46,467 nucleotides of DNA, taken from contig JAACZU010000023.1 in the NCBI GenBank assembly GCA_009996615.1, forward strand, positions 1 to 46,467, read 5' to 3'. Position numbers and translations under genes: made by a program. Source of the stretch: Rhodanobacteraceae bacterium. Its GTDB lineage: Bacteria > Pseudomonadota > Gammaproteobacteria > Xanthomonadales > Rhodanobacteraceae. The stretch's first letter is position 1, and every line of letters begins with the position of its first letter. The notes beneath the pieces were generated by a model that saw only the letters and a program-made list of their open reading frames with translations, ran no database searches and was not told the DNA's origin. Shown here piece by piece: positions 1 to 8,577 of the stretch.

Positions 1-63
1 TTGAACTCCAAGTAGCGACTCAAGTATCGCTTCTTGGCCTCCGATCAGGAGGGGCAGGTTCAA
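1..63. repeat. Structured terminal repeat, left copy
   Basis: Bases 1-62 recur as the exact reverse complement at 46405-46466. The unit can fold as a three-way junction. An outer stem pairs TTGAAC (1-6) with GTTCAA (58-63). Hairpin 1 pairs CCAAG (8-12) with CTTGG (33-37) and AGCGA (14-18) with TCGCT (27-31), with one T/T mismatch and an 8-nt loop. Hairpin 2 pairs CCTCC (38-42) with GGAGG (48-52). The window starts exactly at the outer stem, as expected if assembly broke at a dispersed repeat. No transposase is nearby and I do not recognise the family. Confidence 0.85.
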
Positions 64-70
64 GAGTCCC

Positions 71-454
71 ATGGGGATGATGCCGCCATGGCACGCTCGC
101 CCGAATGGCGCGCTAGCGACGCGGTTTGCCGAGGCCTCCGAGGCACTGGCGGCCACGTTGCGCGATGCCGAGCACGCGATCACGCGGCGCGGTAGCGCGG
201 GCGTCGAGGCCGCGCGCGCATTCGGTGACGACCTGCTGGGTGGCGCGCGCCACCTGCAACGCTCGACGCGCACGCTGCTCGCCGAACGGCCACTCGAAAC
301 GTTGCTGGTGATCGGTATCGCCGGATTCGCGATTGGCTGGATTGCACGGCGCGCGCGCGATCTGCACCTGCAGCACGTGCAGCGGCCGGCACCGGCGCAG
401 CGACCGGCCACCGCGCGAGCGGGCGGCCGGCCGCGCTCGCGGGCAACGAAATGA
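71..454 (+). CDS. Small protein with C-terminal membrane anchor (ElaB/YqjD/DUF883-like)
   Basis: A 127-residue protein of unknown function. Residues about 15-70 are a charged, Ala-rich, amphipathic helical stretch. Residues about 74-93 form one hydrophobic segment (RPLETLLVIGIAGFAIGW) followed by an Arg-rich tail. That layout, a helical body and a C-terminal anchor preceded by a short Pro-containing turn, resembles the ElaB/YgaM/YqjD (DUF883) family, which tethers ribosomes to the inner membrane in Escherichia coli; the match here is by architecture only. The start is uncertain: ATG codons lie at 71, 77 and 80, no well-placed Shine-Dalgarno is visible, and an in-frame stop at position 2 limits upstream extension. 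The gene begins only 8 bp after the terminal repeat, so its real promoter may lie outside the window. Confidence 0.55.
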   Translation: MGMMPPWHARPNGALATRFAEASEALAATLRDAEHAITRRGSAGVEAARAFGDDLLGGARHLQRSTRTLLAERPLETLLVIGIAGFAIGWIARRARDLHLQHVQRPAPAQRPATARAGGRPRSRATK

Positions 455-487
455 TCCGCGGCGGCCGGAGTGCCCGGCCGCCTCGTA

Positions 488-1897
488 TCAGATCATGTAG
501 TACATCTGGTACTCGAGCGGGTGCGTCGCCGCGCGGAAGCGCGTGACTTCGGCCATCTTCACCTCGATGTAGGCGTCGATCAGGTCGTCGCTGAACACGC
601 CGCCAGCCTTGAGGAAGCCGCGATCCTTGTCGAGCGCTTCGAGCGCCTGGTCGAGCGAGTGGCACACGGTCGGGATGTTCTTCTCCTCCTCCGGCGGCAG
701 GTCGTACAGGTCCTTGTCGGCCGGCGCGCCCGGGTCGATCTTGTTCAGGATGCCGTCGAGGCCGGCCATCATCAGCGCGGTGAAGGTGAGATAACCCGAC
801 TGCATCGGATCGGGGAAACGCACCTCGATACGGCGCGCCTTCGGGCTGTGCACGAACGGGATGCGGCAGCTGGCCGAGCGGTTGCGCGCCGAGTAGGCGA
901 GCATGACCGGCGCCTCGAAGTGCGGCACCAGGCGCTTGTAGCTGTTGGTGGTCGCGTTGGCGAACGCGTTGATCGCGCGCGCGTGCTTGAAGATGCCGCC
1001 GATGTAGTACAGCGCGGTCTGCGACAGGCCGCCGTAGAGGTCGCCGGCGAACAGGTTCTGGCCGTTCTTGGCCAGCGACTGGTGCACGTGCATGCCCGAG
1101 CCGTTGTCGCCGACCAGGGGCTTGGGCATGAAGGTCACGGTCTTGCCGTACTGGTGCGCGACGTTCTTGATCACGTGCTTGAGCGTCATCAGCTCGTCGG
1201 CCTTGCGCACCAGCGTGTTGAAGCGCGTGCCGATCTCGCACTGGCCGGCGGTGGCGACCTCGTGGTGGTGCACCTCGACGACCTGGCCGACCTGTTCGAG
1301 CACCTTGCACATCTCGCTGCGCAGGTCGTGCAGCGAATCGCACGGCGGCACCGGCAGGTAGCCGCCCTTGACGCCCGGGCGGTAGCCGGAATTGCCGCCC
1401 TCGAAGCGCTTGCCGGTGGCCCACGCCGCCTCCTCCGAATCGATTTCGTAGGAGACATGGCCCATCTCGTTGCGGAAGCGCACCGAGTCGAAGATGAAGA
1501 ACTCCGGCTCCGGGCCGAAGAACGCGGTGTCGGCGATGCCGGTCGACTTCAGGTACGCCTCGCCGCGCTTGGCGACCGAGCGCGGATCGCGCGAATACGC
1601 CTGCATCGTGCTCGGCTCGAGCACGTCGCACTGCAGCACCAGCGTCTTGTCGGCCATGAATGGATCGATGATCGCGCTGACCGGGTCTGGCATCAGCACC
1701 ATGTCCGACTCGGCGATGCCCTTCCAGCCGGCGATCGAGGAGCCGTCGAACATGCGGCCGTCCTCGAACAGGCCCTCGTCGATCGAGTGCGCCGGATAGG
1801 TCAGGTGATGCTGCACGCCGAGCATGTCGGCGAAGCGCAGGTCGACGAATTCGACGTCGTTGTCCTTGATCAGCTTGAGTACGTGCTCGGGAGCCAT
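488..1897 (-). CDS. glnA: Type I glutamine synthetase
   Basis: Joins ammonium to glutamate using ATP, the main nitrogen entry step; cytoplasmic dodecamer. The product is 469 residues, the same length as the E. coli enzyme. Visible signatures are the N-terminal DGSSIAGW (51-58), the ATP-binding [16 protein letters not shown] (259-274), and [10 protein letters not shown], whose Tyr398 sits where the adenylylation Tyr lies in GSI-beta enzymes. This predicts regulation by GlnE/GlnB. The start at 1897 ([10 protein letters not shown]) matches family N-termini; the longer reading frame upstream is promoter DNA and a repeat. Upstream lie a sigma-54 promoter and two NtrC-like sites. No glnB, ntrB or ntrC is present in the window. 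Confidence 0.98.
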   Translation of the reverse strand: MAPEHVLKLIKDNDVEFVDLRFADMLGVQHHLTYPAHSIDEGLFEDGRMFDGSSIAGWKGIAESDMVLMPDPVSAIIDPFMADKTLVLQCDVLEPSTMQAYSRDPRSVAKRGEAYLKSTGIADTAFFGPEPEFFIFDSVRFRNEMGHVSYEIDSEEAAWATGKRFEGGNSGYRPGVKGGYLPVPPCDSLHDLRSEMCKVLEQVGQVVEVHHHEVATAGQCEIGTRFNTLVRKADELMTLKHVIKNVAHQYGKTVTFMPKPLVGDNGSGMHVHQSLAKNGQNLFAGDLYGGLSQTALYYIGGIFKHARAINAFANATTNSYKRLVPHFEAPVMLAYSARNRSASCRIPFVHSPKARRIEVRFPDPMQSGYLTFTALMMAGLDGILNKIDPGAPADKDLYDLPPEEEKNIPTVCHSLDQALEALDKDRGFLKAGGVFSDDLIDAYIEVKMAEVTRFRAATHPLEYQMYYMI

Positions 1898-1932
1898 GGC
1901 GGGATTTCCGTGGGAAGAGGGGACGGCAAGGT

Positions 1933-1952
1933 AATAGCACGGGGCGTGCCAA
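1933..1952 (-). promoter_or_regulatory. Sigma-54 (RpoN) promoter of glnA
   Basis: On the minus strand the sequence reads TTGGCACGCCCCGTGCTATT. It matches the RpoN consensus YTGGCACG-N4-TTGCW at all positions but one and keeps the required GG-N10-GC spacing (GG at 1950-1949, GC at 1938-1937). The predicted transcript would begin near 1926, about 29 nt before the glnA ATG. Confidence 0.85.
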
Positions 1953-2002
1953 GGACGGGAGCGCGGCGTGGCGCGGCGAATGCCGGCGTCCGCGCAGCAT
2001 GT

Positions 2003-2019
2003 TGCACATTGATGATGCA
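2003..2019. promoter_or_regulatory. NtrC-binding site (proximal)
   Basis: TGCACATTGATGATGCA (plus strand) is a 17-bp imperfect dyad fitting the NtrC consensus TGCACCA-N3-TGGTGCA. Its centre lies about 85 bp upstream of the predicted glnA start point and 32 bp (three helical turns) from the distal site. Confidence 0.7.
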
Positions 2020-2034
2020 TAAATCGCATCCGAC

Positions 2035-2051
2035 TGCACCATCGACGTGCA
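2035..2051. promoter_or_regulatory. NtrC-binding site (distal)
   Basis: TGCACCATCGACGTGCA (plus strand) has one perfect half-site (TGCACCA) and a near-perfect second one. Its centre is 32 bp from that of the site at 2003-2019, the same separation as the two strong enhancer sites of E. coli glnAp2. Together with the RpoN element this predicts nitrogen-limitation control of glnA. Confidence 0.8.
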
Positions 2052-2075
2052 TAAAGGCCCCGCCCGAAGCCGCCC

Positions 2076-2111
2076 CGTCGATGGAGGCCCGCTTTCGCGG
2101 GCATGACGACG
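2076..2111. repeat. REP-type palindrome between glnA and uppP
   Basis: On the minus strand it reads CGTCATGCCCGCGAAAGCGG and continues GCCTCCATCG, with stem GCCCGC (2087-2092) against GCGGGC (2097-2102). It shares the skeleton CGTCAT-palindrome-TCCA/CCA with the element inside uvrD at 43876-43905. Such palindromes are dispersed in many proteobacterial genomes. Confidence 0.7.
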
Positions 2112-2211
2112 AAAGGACCGGGCGGCGTGGCGCTTGCCGCCGCGCCGGCGCGTGTTGCGGCGCACGCAGCGCGTACACTGCCGGCTTCTTTTGCCCGCCG
2201 CAGCCCGCCCC

Positions 2212-3003
2212 ATGCCCGATCTCGTCAACGTCATCCTGCTCGGCATCATCGAAGGCATCACCGAGTTCCTGCCGATCTCCAGCACCGGCCACCTGCTGAT
2301 CGCCGAGAACTGGCTCGGGCGGCGCTCGGACGTGTTCAACGTCGTGATCCAGGCCGGCGCGATCCTCGCCGTCGTGCTGATCTACCGCGAGCGGCTGTGG
2401 AAGCTCGCCACCGGCTTCAACGAGCCGGCCAACCGCGATTACGCGCTCAAGCTCGCCGCGGCATTCCTGATCACCGCCGTGCTCGGCTTTGCCGTCACGC
2501 GGCTCGGTTTCAAGCTGCCCGAATCGATCACGCCGGTAGCGTGGGCGCTGATCGTCGGCGGCGTCTGGATGATCGGTGCGGAGTGGGCGGCGGCGCGCCA
2601 GCCGGACAACAGCGCGATCACCTGGCGCGTGGCGATCCTGGTCGGCCTCGCGCAGATCGTCGCCGCAATCTTCCCCGGCACCTCGCGCTCGGCCGCGACG
2701 ATCTTCGTCGCGCTGCTTGCCGGCGCCAGCAATCGCGCCGCCGCGACCGAGTTCGCATTCCTGGTCGGCATCCCGACCATGTTCGCCGCCAGCGGCTACG
2801 AGCTGCTGAAGACCTGGCACGGCGGCAACGCGCCGCACGAAGACTGGGGCGCGCTCGGCATCGCGTTCGTGGTCTCGGCGATGACCTCGTTCATCGCGGT
2901 CAAGTGGCTGCTCGGCTACATCCGCACGCACCGCTTCACGCCGTTCGCGATCTACCGCATCGCGCTCGGTGCCGCGCTGCTGGTGGCGCTGCCGGCCGAC
3001 TGA
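2212..3003 (+). CDS. uppP: Undecaprenyl-diphosphatase (BacA/UppP family)
   Basis: Removes a phosphate from undecaprenyl pyrophosphate to recycle the lipid carrier for peptidoglycan and O-antigen; also confers bacitracin resistance. The 263-residue multi-pass inner-membrane protein has both family motifs: [14 protein letters not shown] (14-27), with the catalytic Glu-rich segment, and FPGTSRSA (154-161), with the phosphate-binding Arg. Length agrees with the family. The start [10 protein letters not shown] at 2212 is chosen because it places the first motif at the usual position; the open frame upstream is not conserved. It diverges from glnA, whose NtrC sites lie between the two. Confidence 0.96.
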   Translation: MPDLVNVILLGIIEGITEFLPISSTGHLLIAENWLGRRSDVFNVVIQAGAILAVVLIYRERLWKLATGFNEPANRDYALKLAAAFLITAVLGFAVTRLGFKLPESITPVAWALIVGGVWMIGAEWAAARQPDNSAITWRVAILVGLAQIVAAIFPGTSRSAATIFVALLAGASNRAAATEFAFLVGIPTMFAASGYELLKTWHGGNAPHEDWGALGIAFVVSAMTSFIAVKWLLGYIRTHRFTPFAIYRIALGAALLVALPAD

Positions 3004-3067
3004 CCCGGCGCGAATTTCGCGGCGGCGATCGCGGGCTGCCCGGAACGGACAGACCCGCCGCGCGCGT

Positions 3068-4381
3068 CTACACGCCCGCCGCGCGGTTGAAATCGCCGAT
3101 GCCGCCGATCAGCGCGGTGATCGCCGCGCGCTCGACCTCGGTCAGGTACGGGTTCCACGCGTCCATCAGCAGCACCACGCGCGTCTCGGCGCTGCGGTTC
3201 CACGCTTCGTGCTCGTAGGTGTCGTCGAAGCTGAAGCAGCGGCCTTCCTGCCAGCGCTGCAGGTGGCCGCTGACATTCAATGCGAGGTCGCCCTCGGGCA
3301 CGCGCAGCGCCAGGTGCGTGACCACGCGCGTGTTGGTCACGCCGTGGTGCGGCAGGATGTGCGAGCCGGGCGTCAGCACCGAGTAGCACACTTCCGGCGC
3401 GTGCTCGCGGATGCGGCACAGCGGCGCCGCATCGATCGCGGCGGCGGTGCGCGGGCAGCGCGCGGCGTTGACCGCGTGGCGCTCGCCGTGGCGATAGAAG
3501 AAGAACGCGTTCCAGGTCGGTGCGCCGCGCTCGCCGCGCAGGTAGTCGTGCAACTGGCGATGGTCGTCGACGTGGCCGAGGAACGGCTCGAAGCCGTGGT
3601 CTTCGGCGAGCACGGCGAGCATCTCGGCGCGGATCGCCTCGGCCTGCGCCTCGAGCGCCACGTACCACGGGAACAGCGCGCGCTCGAACACGCGCGGCGC
3701 CGGCAGGTCAGGGAAGTAGAAGAACTTCGGCCGCTGCGCTGGTTCGGGGTAGTGCGCCGGCAGGTCACCAAGGAAGATCGCCAGGCTCTTCTCGACGCGT
3801 GCCAGCGCGGCGCCGCCGTGGCGTTCGCGCAGCGGCGCGAGCAGCGCCGCGAACAGCGCGCGGCGGCCGGCGGCGACCACGCGCATCGCGTGCTGCACGA
3901 GCGGACGCAGGCCCGGCGCGGTGGTCGCGTCGCCGAGCCACTGGCCCTGCGTCTGCGCGGTCATGATCGCGCCGAAGTACGTGGGCAGCGCGGCGTCGAC
4001 GTGGCCCGTGGCCTCGAGCACCTCGGCCAGGCGCAGACGCGCGAGCGCGAAGTCCGGCGCGAGCTCGACGGCACGGCGCAGCGCGGCGGCGGCCTCGTCG
4101 AGCCGGCCACGTTCGCGCAGCATCACGCCGAGGTTCGTCAGCGTGGCGAGGTCGTCCGGCTGCGCCGCCTGCGCGCGTGCGAGCAGCTCGAGCGCGTCGT
4201 CGAGACGGCCGCGGCCGTGCGCGCACAGCGCGAGGAAGTTCAGCGCATCGGTGTCGGCCGGCGCGTCGCGCAGCAGCCCGGCGAACGCGCGCTCGGCCTC
4301 GGCGATGCGCCCCTGCGCGGCCAGCGCGCGCGCCGCCGCGCGGCGGGCGTCGATCTCGGGCGTCGCGGTCGCGTCGGGCAT
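3068..4381 (-). CDS. TPR protein with aspartyl/asparaginyl beta-hydroxylase domain
   Basis: A 437-residue protein in two parts. Residues about 8-145 are TPR-like helical repeats (for example DALNFLALCAHGRGRLDDAL). Residues about 205-430 form an Asp/Asn beta-hydroxylase domain, a Fe(II)/2-oxoglutarate double-stranded beta-helix. Likely metal ligands are His346 (ILPHHGVTN) and His391 (TYEHEAWNRS), with Arg401 (RVVLLMDAWNP) placed to bind 2-oxoglutarate. Members of this family hydroxylate Asp/Asn side chains or lipid A and siderophore groups; the substrate here is unknown. There is no signal peptide, so it is probably cytoplasmic. The start at 4381 is the first ATG before the TPRs. It ends 64 bp from the convergent uppP. 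Confidence 0.88.
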   Translation of the reverse strand: MPDATATPEIDARRAAARALAAQGRIAEAERAFAGLLRDAPADTDALNFLALCAHGRGRLDDALELLARAQAAQPDDLATLTNLGVMLRERGRLDEAAAALRRAVELAPDFALARLRLAEVLEATGHVDAALPTYFGAIMTAQTQGQWLGDATTAPGLRPLVQHAMRVVAAGRRALFAALLAPLRERHGGAALARVEKSLAIFLGDLPAHYPEPAQRPKFFYFPDLPAPRVFERALFPWYVALEAQAEAIRAEMLAVLAEDHGFEPFLGHVDDHRQLHDYLRGERGAPTWNAFFFYRHGERHAVNAARCPRTAAAIDAAPLCRIREHAPEVCYSVLTPGSHILPHHGVTNTRVVTHLALRVPEGDLALNVSGHLQRWQEGRCFSFDDTYEHEAWNRSAETRVVLLMDAWNPYLTEVERAAITALIGGIGDFNRAAGV

Positions 4382-4439
4382 GGCGCGTTCCTGATGGAGG
4401 AAGCGCGAGCGTAGCATCGGAGGCTGCGCGACCGAGAGG

Positions 4440-4870
4440 ACGGGGATGAGAGAGAGCTTCGACTCGCCGTTGCTCGCTGTTGCTTTGGCTTTGCTCGAGC
4501 TTCTGCGCGCAGGAGCGCGCTGCTTTACCCGGGCCCCGTTCAGCGGCGGTGGGCGCCGGACGAGAAGGCCCGCAGGGGCGCGCGCACGATGCGCGCGCGT
4601 TCGCCGTCGGCACACGGACGTGCCGTCGGCGAACCCCGGCCGGCGACCACGTACCCGCAGGGCAGGATGCCCGGAGGGCGCCGCTGTTGGGGTGTCCTTT
4701 CTCTTGGTTACTTCTCTTTGGACACGCACTGCGCCGCAGGAGCGGCGCGAACGGCGGAGCCGGCCCCGAAGGGGCGGAGGGCAGGATGCCCGGAGTCAAG
4801 AGAAGTAACCCGCTCGCAGGGATGCGAGCGGAAAACGCAGGGATGCGGGTCGGTTTTCGAGAAGCGGTGA
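4440..4870. repeat. Gene-free repeat island with GAAGTAACC inverted repeat
   Basis: The stretch 4382-5041 holds no credible gene. This part contains an inverted repeat of 13 bp, GGTTACTTCTCTT (4706-4718) against AAGAGAAGTAACC (4798-4810). It also has a direct repeat GGCAGGATGCCCGGAG at 4661-4676 and 4780-4795, and several GC-rich hairpins such as GGCCCCGAAGGGGC and CGCTCGCAGGGATGCGAGCG. The look is that of the long interspersed repeats of Xanthomonadales that give rise to many spurious small ORF calls. Confidence 0.7.
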
Positions 4871-4880
4871 CGCGACAACA

Positions 4881-4927
4881 ACACCATCCCCACCCAACCC
4901 TCCCCTTGAAGGGGAGGGCTCAAAAGC
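4881..4927. repeat. CCCTCCCC-TTGA-GGGGAGGG repeat, copy 1
   Basis: A 47-bp unit found again at 19837-19883 with one mismatch, in the same orientation. Its core CCCTCCCC/GGGGAGGG makes an 8-bp stem. It is not followed by a T-run, so a simple rho-independent terminator is not supported. Confidence 0.9.
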
Positions 4928-4952
4928 GCACGCGGCCGCCAGCACACTTACA

Positions 4953-5028
4953 TGCAGCGCCGCAGGCGCGAGTCCCACCGGAAAACGCCTGATGGGACTC
5001 GCCGCTGCGCGGCTGCGTCCCACCCTAC
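4953..5028 (-). repeat. GTAG-headed REP element
   Basis: On the minus strand it starts GTAGGGTGGGACGCAGCCGC and contains several GTGGGAC/GTCCCAC arms. The same family occurs at 37.5-37.9 kb and 46.2-46.4 kb. It ends 14 bp from the PEBP gene stop. GTAG-headed palindromes of Xanthomonadales (SMAG type) are usually moved by RAYT transposases; none is in this window. Confidence 0.75.
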
Positions 5029-5041
5029 CAGAGCAAATTCA

Positions 5042-5679
5042 TCAGCCGCGCCGCAGCGCGCGATTGAGCGTGTAGGTGCCGGTCAGCGCGGCCTCGGCGA
5101 GCAGGTGGCGGCCCATCGCGGCGCGCACGTCGGCGACGGTGAAGTCGGCTGGCAGGGCTAGCGTGGCGACGTCGAGCGCGTACAGGCGGAAGTGGTAGTG
5201 GTGGACGCGTTCGTCGTTCCACGGCGGGCACGGGCCGTCGTAGCCGAAGTAGTCACCGGCCATCGTGTCGTCGCCGGCGAACCAGCCGGTGTAGTCGTTG
5301 CGACCCTGGCGTGCGCCGTGCGGGCCGTGCGGGCTGCGCTTGCCGTGCGCGACCACGCCGTCGCTGCAACTGCCGTGCGCGAGCGCGTGGCAGTCGCGCG
5401 GGATGTCGACCATCAGCCAGTGCACGAACTCGGCGCGCGGCAGGTCGGCCGGCACGCTGCGGCCGGGCTGGTTGACGTCGTCGGCGCGCGTGGGCACGTC
5501 GGTGTCGATGCACATCAGCACGAACGAATGCGTGCCGGCGGGCACGTCGGTCCAGGCCAGGTGCGGGTTGCGGTTGGCGGCGAACACGCACGGCTCGCCG
5601 GCATCGCCGGGACGGCCGAACGCGCAAATGTCGGGAATCGGCTGCTGGTCGGTGAAGTCGTGGCTGGTCAGGCGCATGC

Positions 5680-5683
<4 letters not shown>
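5042..5683 (-). CDS. YbhB/YbcL-type PEBP (Raf kinase inhibitor-like) protein
   Basis: A 213-residue protein of the phosphatidylethanolamine-binding family. Signatures include the ligand-pocket stretch NPHLAWTDVPAGTHSFVLMC, the FVHWLMVDIP strand, GYDGPCPPWNDERVHHYHFR (conserved GPxPP...HxYxF) and the C-terminal LLAEAALTGTY. Bacterial members bind small anionic ligands but their role is poorly defined. There is no signal peptide. The ATG at 5683 overlaps the stop of the upstream dehydrogenase-like gene (ATGA), so the two are translationally coupled and probably serve one pathway. A second Met at 5677 is an alternative start. Confidence 0.92.
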
Positions 5684-6780
<1,097 letters not shown>

Positions 6781-6825
6781 CGGTGGCTCCTTGCAGAAAC
6801 GCCGTACAGCATAGCGCCATGCTTC

Positions 6826-6902
6826 TGCAGGAACGGCGCAGCCGCGACGATGCGGCCCGGCTGTGTGGCACAACCCCGGTCACGCCTGCGGCGCTCCTGC
6901 GG
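6826..6902. repeat. Degenerate GCAGGAGCGG-type inverted repeat
   Basis: The 6781-6922 gap carries a diverged version of the GCAGGAGCGGCTTCAGCCGCGATGC repeat: GCAGGAACGGCGCAGCCGCG on the left and GCGGCGCTCCTGCGG on the right, facing each other. Nothing else is recognisable in the gap. Confidence 0.55.
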
Positions 6903-6922
6903 AAAAATACGGATGGAATCCT

Positions 6923-8335
6923 TCACGCCACCGGCGCGAGCGTCAATATCCCGCGCCGGAAGAAGCCATGTGCCGCCTCGATCCGGCTCATTTCGCCGCC
7001 GTCCAGATCGCCGCAGCGCTGGCCGAGCAGTCGCTGCGCCAGAGTTCTGGACGCCGGATCGAGCACGCCGCTCGCGTAATCGCTGAGCAGGTGGCCGGAG
7101 ACAAAGTCCAGGCTGCGAACCAGTGGGCTGAGGGCGACCTCGAGCGCGTCGAATGCGGGCGGCTCGGGCAGCGGCCGTTCCACCCGCTCGAGCGCCGCGC
7201 GCAAGTCCTGCTCGAACGCAGCCGGCGACCAGGTCTGCGCGATCAGTGCACCGCCGCGGCGGCAGGCCGCGCGCATGGCTTCTGGGCGAGCCAGGTCGGC
7301 ATGGATCGTCTCGGCGACGGCGCCGTAGAGAGCCGGGCCGGTCGAGGGCGCCGCCATCGCCGGCGTCTCGTGCACGACGAGGCCGTGCTCGGCGGGCAGC
7401 AGGAAGCGGTTGTTGCCGACACCATTGGTATAGACCGGGCAGCCGTTGTGCACCGACTCCAGCACGTAGAAGCCGAACGGCTCGGGAAAGCGGTTGTAGG
7501 CCAGACCGAAGCGGCACGTGCGCATCAGGCGGAACAGCGCGCGCTGGTTCAGGTGCGGCAGTGGGATCAGGTAGTCGGCGCAGCAGGTTCCGGTCGGCGC
7601 CAGCATCGCATCGAGCTGGCGCCGCTGCTCGGCATCGAGCGAGGCGTCCGCCACCAGCAGCTTGACCGGCGGCGTGCCGTGGCCGCGAGCCAGCTGGTTC
7701 AGGCAGTACAGCACGCTCAGCGTCGCAATCCAGTCCTGCTTGCCCGGTTGCAGCGCATGGCCGAGCACGAGCGGGCCGTCGAGCAGGCGTTGCAGCGCGG
7801 GCGAAATGTCCATCCCATGGCCAAGCAGGGGACTGCCGTCGGGATCGACCACGCACGGCACTGGCAGGCGGACGTCGGTGACGACATCGAAGGCGCGCGG
7901 ATCGAGGCAGCGGCGGTGCCGCCAGTCCGGAAACGCGAGCAGGGCACGCAACACGCGGGCCAGGTACGGCGAGTTCGCGCAATGCAGGTCGATCTCGGGG
8001 TTGGCCAGCCACGCGCCGGCGCCGTAGGCGAGTCCGTGATGAAGCACCACGTTGCGCCTCGCCCATTGGCGGCTCGGGAACCTCAGCGCGGCGCCGATGC
8101 TGTCATGGAGCGCGACGTCCGCAAGGCCGTGCTCGCACTGCCGTGCGAAAAGTCCGGCCAACCCGAAGGGCAGCATCGTCTCTTCCATCGCCGCCGGCGC
8201 CGGCGGCGGAAACGGCCGCACATCCCAGCCGTGGCGCTGAAGCAGCGGCGGAATCGCGTTGTTGACGAAACCGACCGATCCCTGGAAAGGCGGCTCACCC
8301 ATGCGGGACAGCAGAAGAGATATCGATTGCGGCAT
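6923..8335 (-). CDS. GT-B glycosyltransferase (group 1-like)
   Basis: A 470-residue cytoplasmic protein. Its best signature is RFPEPFGFYVLESVHNGCPV near residues 283-302, the E-x7-E region of retaining GT-B enzymes that binds the nucleotide-sugar donor, followed by TNGVGNNRFLL. The N-terminal half (residues 1-230) would hold the acceptor domain, and LGHALQPGKQDWIATL begins the C-terminal Rossmann domain. Donor and acceptor cannot be inferred. The start MPQSISLLLSRMGEPPF at 8335 is taken because the open frame upstream runs through a repeat. It lies on the same strand as the TPR-sulfotransferase but 242 bp away. Confidence 0.78.
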   Translation of the reverse strand: MPQSISLLLSRMGEPPFQGSVGFVNNAIPPLLQRHGWDVRPFPPPAPAAMEETMLPFGLAGLFARQCEHGLADVALHDSIGAALRFPSRQWARRNVVLHHGLAYGAGAWLANPEIDLHCANSPYLARVLRALLAFPDWRHRRCLDPRAFDVVTDVRLPVPCVVDPDGSPLLGHGMDISPALQRLLDGPLVLGHALQPGKQDWIATLSVLYCLNQLARGHGTPPVKLLVADASLDAEQRRQLDAMLAPTGTCCADYLIPLPHLNQRALFRLMRTCRFGLAYNRFPEPFGFYVLESVHNGCPVYTNGVGNNRFLLPAEHGLVVHETPAMAAPSTGPALYGAVAETIHADLARPEAMRAACRRGGALIAQTWSPAAFEQDLRAALERVERPLPEPPAFDALEVALSPLVRSLDFVSGHLLSDYASGVLDPASRTLAQRLLGQRCGDLDGGEMSRIEAAHGFFRRGILTLAPVA

Positions 8336-8471
8336 TTCGGGGCTCTTGTCTGCACCAAGGGAGTCGCTGCGCCAGCTCGGCTTGCAGTTGCAACAATCGC
8401 CACTACTGCAACTTCTCGCATCGCGGGCGATACGGCGTCGCGCCCTAACCGTAGTCGCAATCGACACGACG

Positions 8472-8547
8472 CGCAGAGCGGGCTTCAGCTGCGATGCTTC
8501 TGGGCGCCGGAAAGCGCAAAGCATCGCGGCTGAAGCCGCTCCTGCGG
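8472..8547. repeat. Inverted pair of GCAGGAGCGGCTTCAGCCGCGATGC repeats
   Basis: Left arm CGCAGAGCGGGCTTCAGCTG (from 8472) and right arm ending GCTGAAGCCGCTCCTGCGG (8547) face each other around a short GC-rich centre. The whole can fold into a long hairpin. It lies in the 242-bp gap between the sulfotransferase stop and the glycosyltransferase start; the rest of that gap shows no feature. Confidence 0.85.
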
Positions 8548-8577
8548 AAGATGCCTGCCGGGCGGCGGGCGCGCGGC

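Noticed and set aside
1-62. Integron attC site at the window ends (GTTGAAC fits GTTRRRY)
   Set aside because: Only one core-like heptamer fits, the opposite end lacks the paired L boxes, and no integrase or cassette genes are present.
50-70. tRNA T-arm-like GGTTCAAGAGTCC next to the left repeat
   Set aside because: The conserved C61 and a matching acceptor/anticodon arm are missing, and the right copy does not keep the loop.
470-2299. 609-residue open frame antisense to glnA
   Set aside because: Its composition (His/Val/Arg-rich) is that expected of a shadow frame in GC-rich DNA and glnA is certain on the other strand.
4899-4919. Rho-independent terminator from CCCTCCCC-TTGA-GGGGAGGG
   Set aside because: No T-run follows on either strand and the unit is a dispersed repeat.
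4708-4947. 79-residue open frame in the repeat island (PPLQGEGWVGMV)
   Set aside because: It is a translation of the 47-bp repeat and the GAAGTAACC element; such frames recur wherever the repeats occur.
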